64,000 bases of DNA from Bacteroidales bacterium (GCA_004555955.1 SFJG01000001.1:1-64000), one strand, 5' to 3'; shown: positions 1 through 9,426, numbered from the stretch's first letter. Made by a program: numbers and translations. The notes: a model not told the origin generated them from the letters alone.

Positions 1-107
1 ATATTGATGTTGTGCTGTTGCTTTTTACTGAAAGCTGCTACTAACGACTCATAAATCTACCCTTAATCGTGTATTGGATGATAGTTGCGGATTTTAGGTC
101 TACGAGT

Positions 108-160
108 TTTTCCTTAGATTTTCCATTCAGTGAGTGGAAAATCTAAGGAAAACTATTTTT
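108..160 (+). terminator. Strong hairpin, likely terminator
   Basis: Bases 108-125 and 135-152 form an 18-bp perfect inverted repeat around a 9-base loop. A run of five T at 156-160 follows on the + strand. This has the form of an intrinsic terminator for a gene lying left of the window. It could instead be structure inside the repeat element that ends at 192. Bases 1-107 show no gene that I can support. Confidence 0.6.
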
Positions 161-163
161 ATA

Positions 164-192
164 GACCCCAAAAATTTAAGGAACGCGCTCTA
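164..192. repeat. Dispersed repeat end (copy a) with GAACGCGCTC core
   Basis: This stretch reads GACCCC, then AAAAATTTAAGG, then AACGCGCTCTA. The same sequence recurs at 22364-22397 and, in inverted orientation, at 21849-21883. Its core belongs to the AGAGCGCG(T/C)TCT palindrome family scattered through the window. It abuts the rsmA promoter. It may be the end of a small mobile element whose other end is outside the window; that is inference. Confidence 0.6.
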
Positions 193-200
193 ACTTTTTG

Positions 201-231
201 TTGCATTTTGGTAAAAAATATAGTACCTTTG
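201..231 (+). promoter_or_regulatory. Bacteroidetes-type promoter for rsmA-mgtE
   Basis: A -33 TTG at 201-203 lies 20 bases from the -7 motif TACCTTTG at 224-231. The leader runs to the rsmA ATG at 284 and contains a small GC-rich hairpin near 243-257. Spacing and sequence fit the Bacteroidetes TTTG/TAnnTTTG consensus. Confidence 0.65.
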
Positions 232-283
232 CTTTAATAAGAGGCGCCGGGCGGCGCATAATAAAAACTAAAGTAGAACAACG

Positions 284-1066
284 ATGCAAAAAGTGCGACC
301 AAAAAAGGCTCTCGGACAACACTTTCTTGTCGACTTGTCGATTGCCGAGCGTATCGCCGATACGCTCCAAGGTTATGTGGGTTCGCCGGTTCTGGAAGTG
401 GGACCGGGTATGGGTGTTCTCACCGAATTTCTCTTGGCGAAAGGGCACGATTTGCGCGTTGTCGAACTCGACGGCGAATCGGTCGACTATCTGGAGCGCA
501 ACTTTCCGCAACTCGACGGCAGAATCATAGCCGACGACTTCCTGCGGCTCGACCTCGGGACAATTTATGACGGTCAGTTTTGCATAATCGGCAACTATCC
601 GTACAACATATCGTCGCAGATATTCTTCAAAGTGCTCGACTATCGCGACCGCGTGGTGTGTTGCTCGGGCATGTTGCAGAAAGAAGTAGCCGAACGCATC
701 ACCGCCAAGCCCGGCAGCAAGACCTACGGCATTCTGTCGGTACTGCTTCAAGCGTGGTACGACTGCGAATATCTGTTCACCGTGTCGGAGCACGTGTTCA
801 ACCCGCCGCCAAAAGTCAAGTCGGGCGTCATCCGCCTTACGCGCAACAGCGCGACAACGCTCGGCTGCGACGAGGCGAAATTCAAGACCGTAGTCAAGAC
901 GGCATTCGGACAGCGTCGCAAAACGCTGCGCAATTCGCTCAAACCGCTCAAACCGCTCATCGGCGATGCAGCAATCGCCGCCGACCCGATTTTCAACCGT
1001 CGCCCCGAACAACTCAGCGTCGACGACTTCGTTAACCTCACAAATTTAATCTTCGGACAAGTATGA
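284..1066 (+). CDS. rsmA: 16S rRNA dimethyladenosine transferase
   Basis: RsmA (KsgA) dimethylates two adjacent adenines in the 3' terminal hairpin of 16S rRNA, using S-adenosylmethionine, late in small-subunit assembly. The 260-residue protein has the family N-terminal GQHFL motif (residues 11-15), the SAM-binding loop GPGMG (40-44) and the catalytic NYPYNIS motif (104-110). Length is normal and the fold looks complete. The start at 284 follows a clear promoter and leader. The stop overlaps the mgtE start by 4 bases (ATGA), so the two are probably translationally coupled. Confidence 0.95.
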   Translation: MQKVRPKKALGQHFLVDLSIAERIADTLQGYVGSPVLEVGPGMGVLTEFLLAKGHDLRVVELDGESVDYLERNFPQLDGRIIADDFLRLDLGTIYDGQFCIIGNYPYNISSQIFFKVLDYRDRVVCCSGMLQKEVAERITAKPGSKTYGILSVLLQAWYDCEYLFTVSEHVFNPPPKVKSGVIRLTRNSATTLGCDEAKFKTVVKTAFGQRRKTLRNSLKPLKPLIGDAAIAADPIFNRRPEQLSVDDFVNLTNLIFGQV

Positions 1067-2421
1067 AAGAGCAAGAAGAGGTAGAGAAAAAAGAGATAGT
1101 AAAATCGATAGAAAATCGACAGGAAGAGGATGTTCGCAACGCACTTGCGGATATGCACCCCGCCGACGTTGCCGAACTTCTGCAAGAGGTTGACATCGAC
1201 GATGCCGTGTTCGTCTTTACGTTGCTCGACGACGAAACCGCCGCCGAGACCCTCATGGAACTCGACGAAGACGACCGCCACCGCTTGCTCGAGCACATCC
1301 CGAACAAAGATATCGCCAAGACGTTTATCGAAAACCTCGACACCGACGACGCCGTCGACCTTATCCAAGAACTCGACAAAGAGGACCAGGAAGAGGTGTT
1401 GGCACACGTCAACGACGTGGAGCAAGCAGGCTCGATTATCGACCTGATGAAGTACGACGACGACACCGCCGGCGGTTTGATGGGTAAAGAAATGATTGTC
1501 GTCAACGAGAATTGGTCGATGCCCGAATGTGTCAAACGGATGCGCGAACAAGCCGAAGAGTTGGACGAGGTGTACTACGTATACGTTGTCGACGACGATA
1601 AGAAACTCAAAGGCATTCTTCCGCTGAAGACGCTTATCACCCACCCTTCGGTGTCGAAAATCAAGCATATAATGGAGACCGAGACCTACAGCGTGAAAGC
1701 CGACGAACCTCTCGACGAAGTGGTCATCGCCTTCGAAAAATACAACTTGCCGGTAATGCCGGTGGTCGACTCCATAGGACGTCTGGTGGGTCGCATCACC
1801 TTCGACGACATCATGGACGAGGCACGCGAACAGAACGAACGCGACTACCAAAGAGCCTCCGGTCTGTCGAAAGACGTCGAAACGCGCGACAAACTCCTCG
1901 ACCAAACCAAGGCACGCCTGCCGTGGCTGCTCATCGGTATGATTGGCGGACTGTCGAACTCGCTGATTTTGGGCAATTTCGAGGCAAGTTTTGCCTCCAA
2001 CCCGTCGATGGCGCTGTTCATTCCGCTGATTGGCGGCACGGGCGGAAACGTCGGCATACAGTCGTCGGCAATCGTTGTGCAAGGTCTTGCCAACGGTTCG
2101 CTCGACCTGAAGCACGCTATGCAACAAATCTTCAAAGAAATCGGCGTAGCGGTCATCAATGCCTGCATCATATCGCTGTTGGTGTTTGCCTACAACTTCT
2201 TCCTGTTCAAGCCCGACATCCAAACAACAGTATCCGTGTCGGTGTCGCTCTTTGCGGTAGTGATGTTTGCCGCTATTTTCGGCACCTTCGTACCGTTGAT
2301 GCTCGAGCGCTTGAAAATCGACCCGGCAATTGCCACGGGACCGTTTATCACCATTACCAACGACATTATAGGCATGATGATTTACATGCTCGTGAGCACG
2401 GCACTGCTCGCGGCGTTATAG
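1063..2421 (+). CDS. mgtE: Magnesium transporter MgtE
   Basis: Inner-membrane Mg2+ channel of the MgtE family, 452 residues. A very acidic cytoplasmic N domain (about 20-130) and a CBS-domain pair (about 135-255) form the Mg2+ sensor. The membrane domain starts near 285 and carries the conserved [10 protein letters not shown] motif (324-333) that lines the pore. The last helices end at the C-terminus, as in the family. The ATG overlaps the rsmA stop. The downstream end faces lpxB with 13 bases between stops. Gating by intracellular Mg2+ is known for the family and not shown by the sequence alone. Confidence 0.93.
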   Translation: MKEQEEVEKKEIVKSIENRQEEDVRNALADMHPADVAELLQEVDIDDAVFVFTLLDDETAAETLMELDEDDRHRLLEHIPNKDIAKTFIENLDTDDAVDLIQELDKEDQEEVLAHVNDVEQAGSIIDLMKYDDDTAGGLMGKEMIVVNENWSMPECVKRMREQAEELDEVYYVYVVDDDKKLKGILPLKTLITHPSVSKIKHIMETETYSVKADEPLDEVVIAFEKYNLPVMPVVDSIGRLVGRITFDDIMDEAREQNERDYQRASGLSKDVETRDKLLDQTKARLPWLLIGMIGGLSNSLILGNFEASFASNPSMALFIPLIGGTGGNVGIQSSAIVVQGLANGSLDLKHAMQQIFKEIGVAVINACIISLLVFAYNFFLFKPDIQTTVSVSVSLFAVVMFAAIFGTFVPLMLERLKIDPAIATGPFITITNDIIGMMIYMLVSTALLAAL

Positions 2422-2434
2422 CGAGCGATAATTT

Positions 2435-3577
2435 TTAGCGAAAATCCTCGATAATTTGGCTTGCGGCGGTAACTGCGCTGTCGCTCGAACCAAGGCGGTC
2501 GGCAATACGCTGATAGCCTGCTACTTGTGCGCGATACTGGGGCGAATCGTAGAGAAGCGGCTCGAGGCGTTCGGCAACCAAATCGGGCGTGCAGCGGTGC
2601 AAAAGCATTTCCGGCACAACTTCTTCGTCGACAATGAGATTGGGCAGCGACACAAATCGCACTTTGAGAATGCGCTCGAAAAGTTTATACGACAGTTTAG
2701 AGCCGTTTGCGCGGTAGCACACCACTTGCGGCGTACGGAGCACGGCGGTTTCGAGGGTAGCCGTACCCGAAGTGACGAGAGCGGCAGCCGAGGCAGCAAC
2801 CAAGTCGAACGTGTGACCTTCGACGAGCACGGGATTGGCTTTAATTCCGGCGCGTGCAAGCACCTGAGCGTAGAAATCGCGGTCGACAGAGGGAGCGGCG
2901 GCAACAATCGGCTGAAAGTTGGCGAACCGCGCCGCGGCAGCGTACATTATGGGGAGATTGTTGCGAATTTCGCCCAGTCGCGAGCCGGGCAGGAGCGCAA
3001 TGACGGGTCGTCGGTCGGCGACGCCGATAGAGCGCAGCAGTTCGTCGAAAGGCATCAGCGACGAGCGCACGGCGGCAATTTCGTTGGCGGTAGGATTGCC
3101 GACATAGTCGACGTTGTAGCCGTGGCGGGCATAAAATTCGGTTTCGAAAGGCAGAATAGAGAACACGCGTCGAACGTACTTGCGGATGTCGCGCACGCGC
3201 CACTGCTTCCACGCCCAAACTTTCGGCGAAATGTAGTAGTAGACCGGGATGCCCTTCGAGAAGGCATATTTTGCTATTTTAAGGTTGAACGAGGGATAGT
3301 CGATAAGCACAACGGCATCGGGAGAGAACTCGTCGATAGCACGGCGAGCACGGCGCATGTTCGAAAGTATTTCGGGCAGATGGCGAATCACCTCGGCGAA
3401 AGCCATATACGCCATACGTCGGTAGTGAATCACGGGCTCAACTCCGGCTTGACGAGCCATCAAGTCGCCGCCGAGGAAGCGGAATTGCGCGTCGGCGTCT
3501 GCCTCCTTGAGGGCACGAATGAGAAGCGAGGCATGCAAATCGCCCGAAGCCTCACCGGCGATAAGGAAATACTTCAT
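2435..3577 (-). CDS. lpxB: Lipid-A-disaccharide synthase
   Basis: LpxB joins UDP-2,3-diacylglucosamine and lipid X to form the lipid A disaccharide on the inner face of the inner membrane. The 380-residue protein begins with MKYFLIAGEASGD, the family signature, and has GNPTANE, LLPGSRLGEI and SGTATLETAV, which form the nucleotide-sugar site of this glycosyltransferase family. Length is normal. It is the last gene of an ilvE-HD-lpxB cluster; its start lies 3 bases after the stop of the HD gene, so it is probably co-transcribed. Confidence 0.94.
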   Translation of the reverse strand: MKYFLIAGEASGDLHASLLIRALKEADADAQFRFLGGDLMARQAGVEPVIHYRRMAYMAFAEVIRHLPEILSNMRRARRAIDEFSPDAVVLIDYPSFNLKIAKYAFSKGIPVYYYISPKVWAWKQWRVRDIRKYVRRVFSILPFETEFYARHGYNVDYVGNPTANEIAAVRSSLMPFDELLRSIGVADRRPVIALLPGSRLGEIRNNLPIMYAAAARFANFQPIVAAAPSVDRDFYAQVLARAGIKANPVLVEGHTFDLVAASAAALVTSGTATLETAVLRTPQVVCYRANGSKLSYKLFERILKVRFVSLPNLIVDEEVVPEMLLHRCTPDLVAERLEPLLYDSPQYRAQVAGYQRIADRLGSSDSAVTAASQIIEDFR

Positions 3578-3580
3578 ACG

Positions 3581-4147
3581 TCAATTTTTTGTCGTGTTGA
3601 AAACGAATCCGAAACGGCTGTGCAAAGCGTCGAAACGACGGAGCGTGTCGTCGCCGAATCGCGCCATCGAAGCACGAACGCTGTCGACCGACTTACATCC
3701 GTCAGGACTCGACTTGGAGAAAAATTTGTCGGCATAGCAGACAATCTGCTCTTCGACAGATTCGGGGACGAGGTCGACGAGCGGCAAAGGCAACCCTTGA
3801 GCGGCAATCTCTGCGGCAGTCAAACCGGCGCCGGTATGACGTTCGCAGACTCGAGCAAACGAGTCGAGTCCTTCGGCGCGCATCAGTTCGGCGCCAATAA
3901 CGCCGTGTCGGATGTACGGTTCCGAACCCGTGCAGAGAATCGAGGGCGCATGGCAACGGAAGATGCCGACATCGTGAAGGATGGCAGCAGCGGCAACTAA
4001 ATCGACGTCGACAGGCTCATCAAGGCGACGTGCAATAGCAACCGACAACTCCGCCACTTGGCTGCTATGGAGCCACAGCAGACGGAAGAGGTCGGAGTCG
4101 GGATTGTAGTATTTAAGCAGCGTCAGTCGTGCTTGGTCGACGGTCAT
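3581..4147 (-). CDS. HD-domain phosphohydrolase
   Basis: A 188-residue protein of the HD superfamily (metal-dependent phosphohydrolases, HDIG subgroup). It shows a conserved His near residue 29 (WLHSSQV), the ILHDVGIF doublet that gives the superfamily its name, and a further metal-type His in CERHTGAG. The substrate cannot be told from the sequence. An upstream in-frame ATG at 4240 would run into ilvE coding sequence, so I chose the ATG at 4147, five bases after the ilvE stop. It sits between ilvE and lpxB in a compact cluster. Confidence 0.8.
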   Translation of the reverse strand: MTVDQARLTLLKYYNPDSDLFRLLWLHSSQVAELSVAIARRLDEPVDVDLVAAAAILHDVGIFRCHAPSILCTGSEPYIRHGVIGAELMRAEGLDSFARVCERHTGAGLTAAEIAAQGLPLPLVDLVPESVEEQIVCYADKFFSKSSPDGCKSVDSVRASMARFGDDTLRRFDALHSRFGFVFNTTKN

Positions 4148-4152
4148 AGCGG

Positions 4153-5184
4153 CTATTCGATAACGATTGTGTTCCAGCCGTGAGTATCTTCTATTTCGCC
4201 GAGTTGGATGCCGCGAAGCGTGTTGTAGAGGCGAGTGCAAACAGGACCGGGCTTACCGTCTTTTGCGATGACGTAAGAGCGGTTGTTTTCGGGGTCGTCG
4301 ATACGCTCAATGGGGCTGATTACGGCAGCAGTACCACAAGCGCCGGCTTCTTCAAACGTAGCGAGTTCTTCTTCGGGCACTTGACGGCGTTCGACGGTCA
4401 TACCCAGGTCTTCGGCGAGTTGGATAAGACTCTTGTTGGTAATCGATGGAAGAATCGAGGTCGATAGAGGCGTGATGTAGGTGTTGTTTTTGATGCCGAA
4501 GAAGTTGGCAGCACCACATTCGTCCATGTATTTTTTCTCGCGAGCGTCGAGATAGAATTCAGCGCTATAACCGGCGTCGTGGGCTTCTTGGCTTGCGCGA
4601 AGGCTGGCAGCATAGTTACCGCCCACCTTGAAAGTACCCGTGCCGAGCGGAGCGGCGCGGTCGTAACGACGCGTAATGACGTAGGGCGTGGTTGCAAAGC
4701 CGCCTTTGAAGTATGGGCCAACGGGCGTAACGAAGATGAGGAATAGATATTCCTTGGCAGGCTTAACGCCGACCTGAGCAGTGATGCCGATTTGTAACGG
4801 GCGGATATATAGCGAAGCGCCTGTGCCGTAAGGCGGGATGAAGCGCTCGTTGAGACGTACGACGAGTTTTACCATTTCGTAGAACTTATCTTCGGGGATA
4901 GGAGGCATCATAATGCCTTCAGCCGACTTGCGGATGCGGCGAGCGTTTTCGTCCATGCGGAACACGCGGACTTTGCCGTCTTTGCCGCGAAAGGCTTTAA
5001 GCCCTTCGAAAGCCTCTTGTCCGTAGTGGAGGCAAGTTGCTGCCATATGCATGGGAATCAACTCCGACGAAGTGGTTTCGATTTCGCCCCATTCGCCGTT
5101 TTTGTAGGAGCAACGCACGTTGTAGTCGGTTGTCATATAGCCGAACGATAGTCCTGACCAGTCAATGTTTAATGGCTCTTTCAT
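4153..5184 (-). CDS. ilvE: Branched-chain amino acid aminotransferase
   Basis: PLP-dependent fold-type IV aminotransferase that interconverts leucine, isoleucine and valine with their 2-oxo acids, using glutamate/2-oxoglutarate. The 343-residue protein matches the long (eukaryotic-like, BCAT) subtype. GTGTFKVGGNYAASL carries the Schiff-base lysine (K186), and HYGQEAFEGLKAFR and GTAAVISPI are also typical. It heads the ilvE-HD-lpxB cluster. A TATATTTG -7 motif lies 22 bases before the ATG, and two copies of an 82-bp palindromic repeat lie just upstream. Confidence 0.94.
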   Translation of the reverse strand: MKEPLNIDWSGLSFGYMTTDYNVRCSYKNGEWGEIETTSSELIPMHMAATCLHYGQEAFEGLKAFRGKDGKVRVFRMDENARRIRKSAEGIMMPPIPEDKFYEMVKLVVRLNERFIPPYGTGASLYIRPLQIGITAQVGVKPAKEYLFLIFVTPVGPYFKGGFATTPYVITRRYDRAAPLGTGTFKVGGNYAASLRASQEAHDAGYSAEFYLDAREKKYMDECGAANFFGIKNNTYITPLSTSILPSITNKSLIQLAEDLGMTVERRQVPEEELATFEEAGACGTAAVISPIERIDDPENNRSYVIAKDGKPGPVCTRLYNTLRGIQLGEIEDTHGWNTIVIE

Positions 5185-5205
5185 ATTATGCTGTTTTTAT
5201 TAGTG

Positions 5206-5213
5206 CAAATATA
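5206..5213 (-). promoter_or_regulatory. -7 promoter motif for ilvE
   Basis: The minus strand reads TATATTTG, matching TAnnTTTG, 22 bases before the ilvE ATG. I see no good -33 element at 19-21 bases, so support is partial. The same TATATTTG also occurs at the upstream edge of each 82-bp repeat copy. Confidence 0.45.
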
Positions 5214-5234
5214 CAAAAATTTTGCGATATGTGT

Positions 5235-5316
5235 TATATTCGCGTGTCAGCTTATAGCGAACGTCGGACGAAGTCCGGTGCGCGGTGCGTAAGCAATAAG
5301 ACTGACCGCAAATATA
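5235..5316. repeat. 82-bp palindromic repeat, copy 1
   Basis: This copy is identical to 5338-5419 over 82 bases; the copies are 103 bases apart. Each is an imperfect palindrome: the outer arms (TATATT..GTCAG with CTGAC..AATATA) enclose a GCTTA/TAAGC stem and an apical hairpin CGGAC-GAA-GTCCG. On the minus strand, each copy opens with TATATTTG, a promoter-like -7 motif. It could be a short interspersed palindromic element, a structured leader for ilvE, or a promoter-bearing repeat. Confidence 0.8.
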
Positions 5317-5337
5317 ACTCAGATTAGCAAAATTAAC

Positions 5338-5419
5338 TATATTCGCGTGTCAGCTTATAGCGAACGTCGGACGAAGTCCGGTGCGCGGTGCGTAAGCAAT
5401 AAGACTGACCGCAAATATA
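5338..5419. repeat. 82-bp palindromic repeat, copy 2
   Basis: The second identical copy of the palindromic repeat. A 21-base AT-rich spacer separates it from copy 1. Together with copy 1 it fills most of the 338-base gap between ilvE and the LRR gene; no gene is visible in that gap. Confidence 0.8.
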
Positions 5420-5453
5420 GTGAATAATGGCGCAAGAAAAAATGTTTTTTCGC

Positions 5454-5501
5454 AAAAAAGTGCAGAGATGCGCCGCCGAAAATGGTCGGAGCATCTCTGC
5501 A
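5454..5501 (-). terminator. Terminator of the LRR gene
   Basis: TGCAGAGATGC (5461-5471) and GCATCTCTGCA (5491-5501) form an 11-bp stem that begins 22 bases after the LRR gene stop. On the minus strand the stem is followed by a run of six T (5454-5459). Confidence 0.75.
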
Positions 5502-5522
5502 AATATCATTATATACAGGTTC

Positions 5523-8500
5523 TTAGCGAACGGCGATGATGCGAGCCATGCTGCCTTGAGCGGTAGCAACGCGCACTGCGTAGACACCGCGAGCGAGCGA
5601 AATGGTTGCCTTGCCGTCGAAGTTGCCGCTGTAGACGCAGCTGCCGGAAGTTGTGTAGACTTCGACAGAAGCGTCGGCGGGAGCAACGACGTCGATAGCG
5701 CCTGCCTTGCCGCTGATGCTAACGCCGTCGAGTGCGATAGAATCGACTGCGCCGTCTTTGATAAACGAAGCGATGACGCGCGTCAGGCGAGCGATTTTGA
5801 ACGTGCCGTCGACAACTTCCTTGCCGTTAGCAGTAACCGTGCCGAGGCGGTATTCGGGGTCGGCGACAGCGGTAACGGTGATGGGCACGTTTTTCTTGAC
5901 TTTGTCGCCGGAATTGATAGTGTTGCCGTCGACAGAGAGCGCGATTGTGCCGTTGGTGGTCGGCTCGATAATCACGCGAGCCACGTCGCAGCCCGAAGCA
6001 TTGCCATGACGGTTGACAGTCCAGCCTTTTTCGGTGGCGATGAGCGTATCCGAATTGTCGGCATCGTTAGGCGTTTCTTCGGTGCCGGTGAGGAGCGTAA
6101 GCGTAGTCGAAACATTGCCGGCTTCGCCTTCTTCGAGCGGATACCATTCGGGCAAACCGAAGTAGAAGTCGTCCAATTCGCAAGCGGTCATGCCGTTGCC
6201 GCCCATATCGATGACGCTCAGATATTTGAGTTCCGAGAGGTCGAGCGAGTGGATTGCATTGTTGTTGAACAAGAGTCGACGCAAAGCCTTGTTAGCACTG
6301 AGGTCGAGTGTTGTAAACGCATTGCGACTGACGCTCAGGTCGAGCAGGTCGGGTTGATGCGACAGGTCGATTGTCGAGAGTTGGTTGCCGGCGATGTTGA
6401 GCGTTTCGAGTTTGGTGTTGGCAGCCAAATCGACTGATGCGAATTGGTTGTTAGTCAAGTCGAGGTAGTAGAGCAACGGCGCTTTCGACAGGTCGATTGC
6501 GGTCAACGAGTTGTTTTTTGCGTTGAGCTCTTCGAGAAGCGTATTTGCCTCGAGATTGAGCGTGGCGAGGTAGTTGCCGTAGCACGAGAGCGAGCCGAGC
6601 AAGGGGTTGTGGCTCACGTCGAGGTTGTTGAGTTCGCAGTACGAGCAATCGAGTATGCGCAAGTCGGCGAGATTCGACACGTCGAGGGTCTCAATCGGGT
6701 TCATATAGAGGTTAAGACTAACGAGCGTGGAATTTCCGGAGAAGTCGAAGCCTGTGATTTGGTTGTCGGGCAATCCCATCCAATAGCCGTATTCGCCGTA
6801 GCTTTCGAAGTTGGCGCCGATGACGTCGCCCGAAATGGTAACTGTCGTGCCTACCGAAGTACCGTCGATGCGAGCGTATGTGCCCACCTCTTTTTGTTCG
6901 AAGCTGCCGTTACCCCAGTCGATGCCGACGGTGGTCGAAGCGTCGACGCCATAGAGAGCGAACGAGAGTTCTTGCCCTTCGGCGCAAGTGAAGCTGAACG
7001 AGCGTTCGAGCGGCTCGAAGACGACGGCGATTGTAGCGTCTTGGTTAATGACGAACCACGGGTCGGTAATGAGTTTGCCGTTGACGGTTACGCCTTTAAA
7101 GCGGTAACCTTCTTCCGCAGTGGCGGTAACGACGATAGGCACGCCCAATTTGGCGGTAGTTGTCACGTCGGCGAGTTGTTGATAGAAATTGCCCGACCAT
7201 TGAGCGAGAGTGAATGTGCCGTGGTCGGTAGCGTATTTCGTAAATGTGAAAGTTTGGTCGGCAACCATACCGCCGTATTGGCCTGTGACGGTAACAGTTT
7301 CGCCGGTGTTAGTGGCGTCGACGGTCACGTTAAGGTCGTCGTTGGTGGCTGTTCCGTCGCCAGTAACGTCGACGGTCCAACCCATGTCGATGCCTGTCAG
7401 ATACGACGTGTTGGAGTGTTCGCCGTTAGAGCCTTCGATGTAGACGTTGCCCGAGCCTGAAGAGATACACGGCATTGTCTTAAAGGTAGCCGACAGCGAC
7501 GCGGAGGTCATGTTGACGTTGTTGCGCATATCGACGGTGTTGAAGCGTCCGTAAGGGTTGACGTAGTTGAAGTAGAAGAATTCGCACTGCGTGCCTGCCG
7601 CCTCGAACGAGCGAAGATAGTAGGCGTTGGTCAAGTCGACGAACGTCACGGGGTTGTTGCTGACGTTGACGTATTGGATGTTCGAGCAACCGGTGAAGTC
7701 GATTTTCGTCAGTTGGTTGTCTTGAACGTAAAGATTCGTGATAGCTTTGTTGTTCGACAGGTCGACCGACTTGATTTTGTTGTCGGAGATGTTGAACGAA
7801 ATGAGTTCGGGGCAGTTCGACGGGTTGATTGTTGTGATGTCGTTGCCGGCGCAAGTAAACTGATAAAGTTTGGGATATTTCGTGATGTCGAGCTCGGTGA
7901 GGTAGTTGTTGGCGATGTAGAAATAGGTCATCGCGGGATAGTTGCCGTCTTCGAAGTCGAGCAAAGCGTTGTCGTTGAGGTTGAGCGAAATGAGTTTGGG
8001 CATCGAGCGCGAATAGAAATGCATGATGTGGCATTCGTGCATGTCGATACGCTTGAGGTTGTCGGCATTGTCGGCGAAAACGACGGTGGTCATTTCGGGG
8101 TTGTTATAGCCGTAGAACGATTCGAGCGCGGTGAAACCCATCAGGTTGAGCGTGATGAAGTTTTCGCCGTTTTTCGACACGTTGAGCTCCTTGAGCGTCG
8201 AGCCGACAGCGGAGATGTCGAATGAGTGGCTGTCGATTTGATTCTCGGAGAGGTCGAGGGTTTCGAGTGCGGGCAACGACGGGAGAGTCAACTCGGTAAG
8301 GGCGTTTTTCGACAAGTTGATGTATTTGAGATTCGGCTGATTTTCGATAGCACAAGCGGTGATTCCTGCCGAAGAGCATTCGAGGTTGGCAAGCGAGCCG
8401 GTGATTGTGATTGTCGGACCGAGGACGTTGCCTTTGGTGTTTAGAGTCCACGCCCAGCCGTTGGGGTCGATAGTGTACGACTTGGCGTTTCCGTCGCCCC

Positions 8501-8660
8501 AGTCGATTGTTAGAGGGTCGTTGACCGATGAGGTCCAGACACGGAGAGTGATCTCGGTGCCTGCTTCAAGATTAGTTGTAAGTGTAACCGTACCTTCTTG
8601 CGCTGCTGCAAATGCCGGAAATGCAAGAAGTGCGATTAGTAGATTTAAAAATTTTTTCAT
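5523..8660 (-). CDS. Secreted leucine-rich-repeat protein with T9SS sorting domain
   Basis: A 1045-residue exported protein with a signal peptide (MKKFLNLLIALLAFPAFAAA). A beta domain containing IDWGDGNAKS is followed by irregular BspA/internalin-like leucine-rich repeats (about 95-350) and an InlB B-repeat-like segment. A second, similar module follows, with IDWGNGSFEQ near 580, LRRs at about 640-810 and another B-repeat-like region. The last 50 or so residues, ending in GVYAVRVATAQGSM and IIAVR, resemble a T9SS type A sorting domain. The likely role is a cell-surface or secreted adhesin or binding protein; the ligand is unknown. It is monocistronic with its own terminator. Confidence 0.8.
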   Translation of the reverse strand: MKKFLNLLIALLAFPAFAAAQEGTVTLTTNLEAGTEITLRVWTSSVNDPLTIDWGDGNAKSYTIDPNGWAWTLNTKGNVLGPTITITGSLANLECSSAGITACAIENQPNLKYINLSKNALTELTLPSLPALETLDLSENQIDSHSFDISAVGSTLKELNVSKNGENFITLNLMGFTALESFYGYNNPEMTTVVFADNADNLKRIDMHECHIMHFYSRSMPKLISLNLNDNALLDFEDGNYPAMTYFYIANNYLTELDITKYPKLYQFTCAGNDITTINPSNCPELISFNISDNKIKSVDLSNNKAITNLYVQDNQLTKIDFTGCSNIQYVNVSNNPVTFVDLTNAYYLRSFEAAGTQCEFFYFNYVNPYGRFNTVDMRNNVNMTSASLSATFKTMPCISSGSGNVYIEGSNGEHSNTSYLTGIDMGWTVDVTGDGTATNDDLNVTVDATNTGETVTVTGQYGGMVADQTFTFTKYATDHGTFTLAQWSGNFYQQLADVTTTAKLGVPIVVTATAEEGYRFKGVTVNGKLITDPWFVINQDATIAVVFEPLERSFSFTCAEGQELSFALYGVDASTTVGIDWGNGSFEQKEVGTYARIDGTSVGTTVTISGDVIGANFESYGEYGYWMGLPDNQITGFDFSGNSTLVSLNLYMNPIETLDVSNLADLRILDCSYCELNNLDVSHNPLLGSLSCYGNYLATLNLEANTLLEELNAKNNSLTAIDLSKAPLLYYLDLTNNQFASVDLAANTKLETLNIAGNQLSTIDLSHQPDLLDLSVSRNAFTTLDLSANKALRRLLFNNNAIHSLDLSELKYLSVIDMGGNGMTACELDDFYFGLPEWYPLEEGEAGNVSTTLTLLTGTEETPNDADNSDTLIATEKGWTVNRHGNASGCDVARVIIEPTTNGTIALSVDGNTINSGDKVKKNVPITVTAVADPEYRLGTVTANGKEVVDGTFKIARLTRVIASFIKDGAVDSIALDGVSISGKAGAIDVVAPADASVEVYTTSGSCVYSGNFDGKATISLARGVYAVRVATAQGSMARIIAVR

Positions 8661-8703
8661 ATTGTGTTGATAAAAATGTTATATGCCTACATAAATAGCG
8701 GTG

Positions 8704-8711
8704 CAAAATTA
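8704..8711 (-). promoter_or_regulatory. -7 promoter motif for the LRR gene
   Basis: The minus strand reads TAATTTTG, 43 bases upstream of the LRR gene ATG, fitting TAnnTTTG. No -33 element is clear at the expected spacing, so support is partial. Confidence 0.35.
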
Positions 8712-8771
8712 GCAAATAACTCTTCAATAACGTTGTCTAAACGGCAAAAATATTCACCAAAATAGGCAAAT

Positions 8772-9425
8772 TTACTCGTCGTAGAGCGTTGGGTCGGCGA
8801 TTCCGGCTTCGGCGAGAGCCTCACGGCGTTCGCGGCAAGTGCCACAGCGCCCGCAGTGGTGTTCGCCGCCCTTGTAGCACGAATAAGTTTCGGCGTAGTC
8901 GATACCGAGCAGAGCGCCTCGGCGAGCGATGTCAGCCTTTGTGATATCGGTATAAGGCGCAAAAACGGTAACGCCGCAATAAGTGCCGCAGCGCATCGCC
9001 TCGCTCATGGCGTCGACAAAGTCGCGACGGCAGTCGGGGTAGATAGCGTGGTCGCCGAAGTGGTTGGCAAGCATCACGCGGCGAAGGTCGCGGCTTTCGG
9101 CGATGCCACACGCCACGGCAAGCATAATACCGTTGCGGAAAGGCACGACGGTCGACTTCATATTTTCGTCGTCGTAATTGCCTTCGGGGATTGCGTCGGC
9201 GCCGCTGAGCAGCGAACTTTTGAAATATTGTGCCACGAAAGCGAGGGGAATGACGATATGTTCGATGCCCAGGCGCTCGCAGTGGAGCCGCGCACAGGCA
9301 ATCTCGCGCGCATTGTGGTTCGACCCGTAGTCGAACGTCACGGCAAGGGCTACGACGTCGCGATAGTCGTAGAGAAGCGTCACGGAGTCCATTCCTCCGG
9401 AAAGTACTATCAGAGAATCTTTCAT
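8772..9425 (-). CDS. queC: 7-cyano-7-deazaguanine synthase
   Basis: QueC converts 7-carboxy-7-deazaguanine to preQ0 with ATP and ammonia, in queuosine tRNA modification. The 217-residue protein has the PP-loop LSGGMDSVTLL at its N-terminus and a C-terminal zinc site of four cysteines (C-x7-C-x2-C-x2-C, in CYKGGEHHCGRCGTC). A longer in-frame start at 9503 would lie inside queF, so I chose the ATG at 9425, one base after the queF stop. Its pairing with queF, which uses its product, supports the call. Confidence 0.95.
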   Translation of the reverse strand: MKDSLIVLSGGMDSVTLLYDYRDVVALAVTFDYGSNHNAREIACARLHCERLGIEHIVIPLAFVAQYFKSSLLSGADAIPEGNYDDENMKSTVVPFRNGIMLAVACGIAESRDLRRVMLANHFGDHAIYPDCRRDFVDAMSEAMRCGTYCGVTVFAPYTDITKADIARRGALLGIDYAETYSCYKGGEHHCGRCGTCRERREALAEAGIADPTLYDE

Positions 9426-9426
9426 A

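Noticed and set aside
176..2223. Long antisense open frames over rsmA and mgtE (278 and 491 codons)
   Set aside because: They lie opposite clear core genes, have compositions typical of antisense reading of codon-biased DNA, and match no family.
2456..4000. A 514-codon + strand frame over lpxB and the HD gene
   Set aside because: It is antisense to two genes with strong family motifs and shows no domain of its own.
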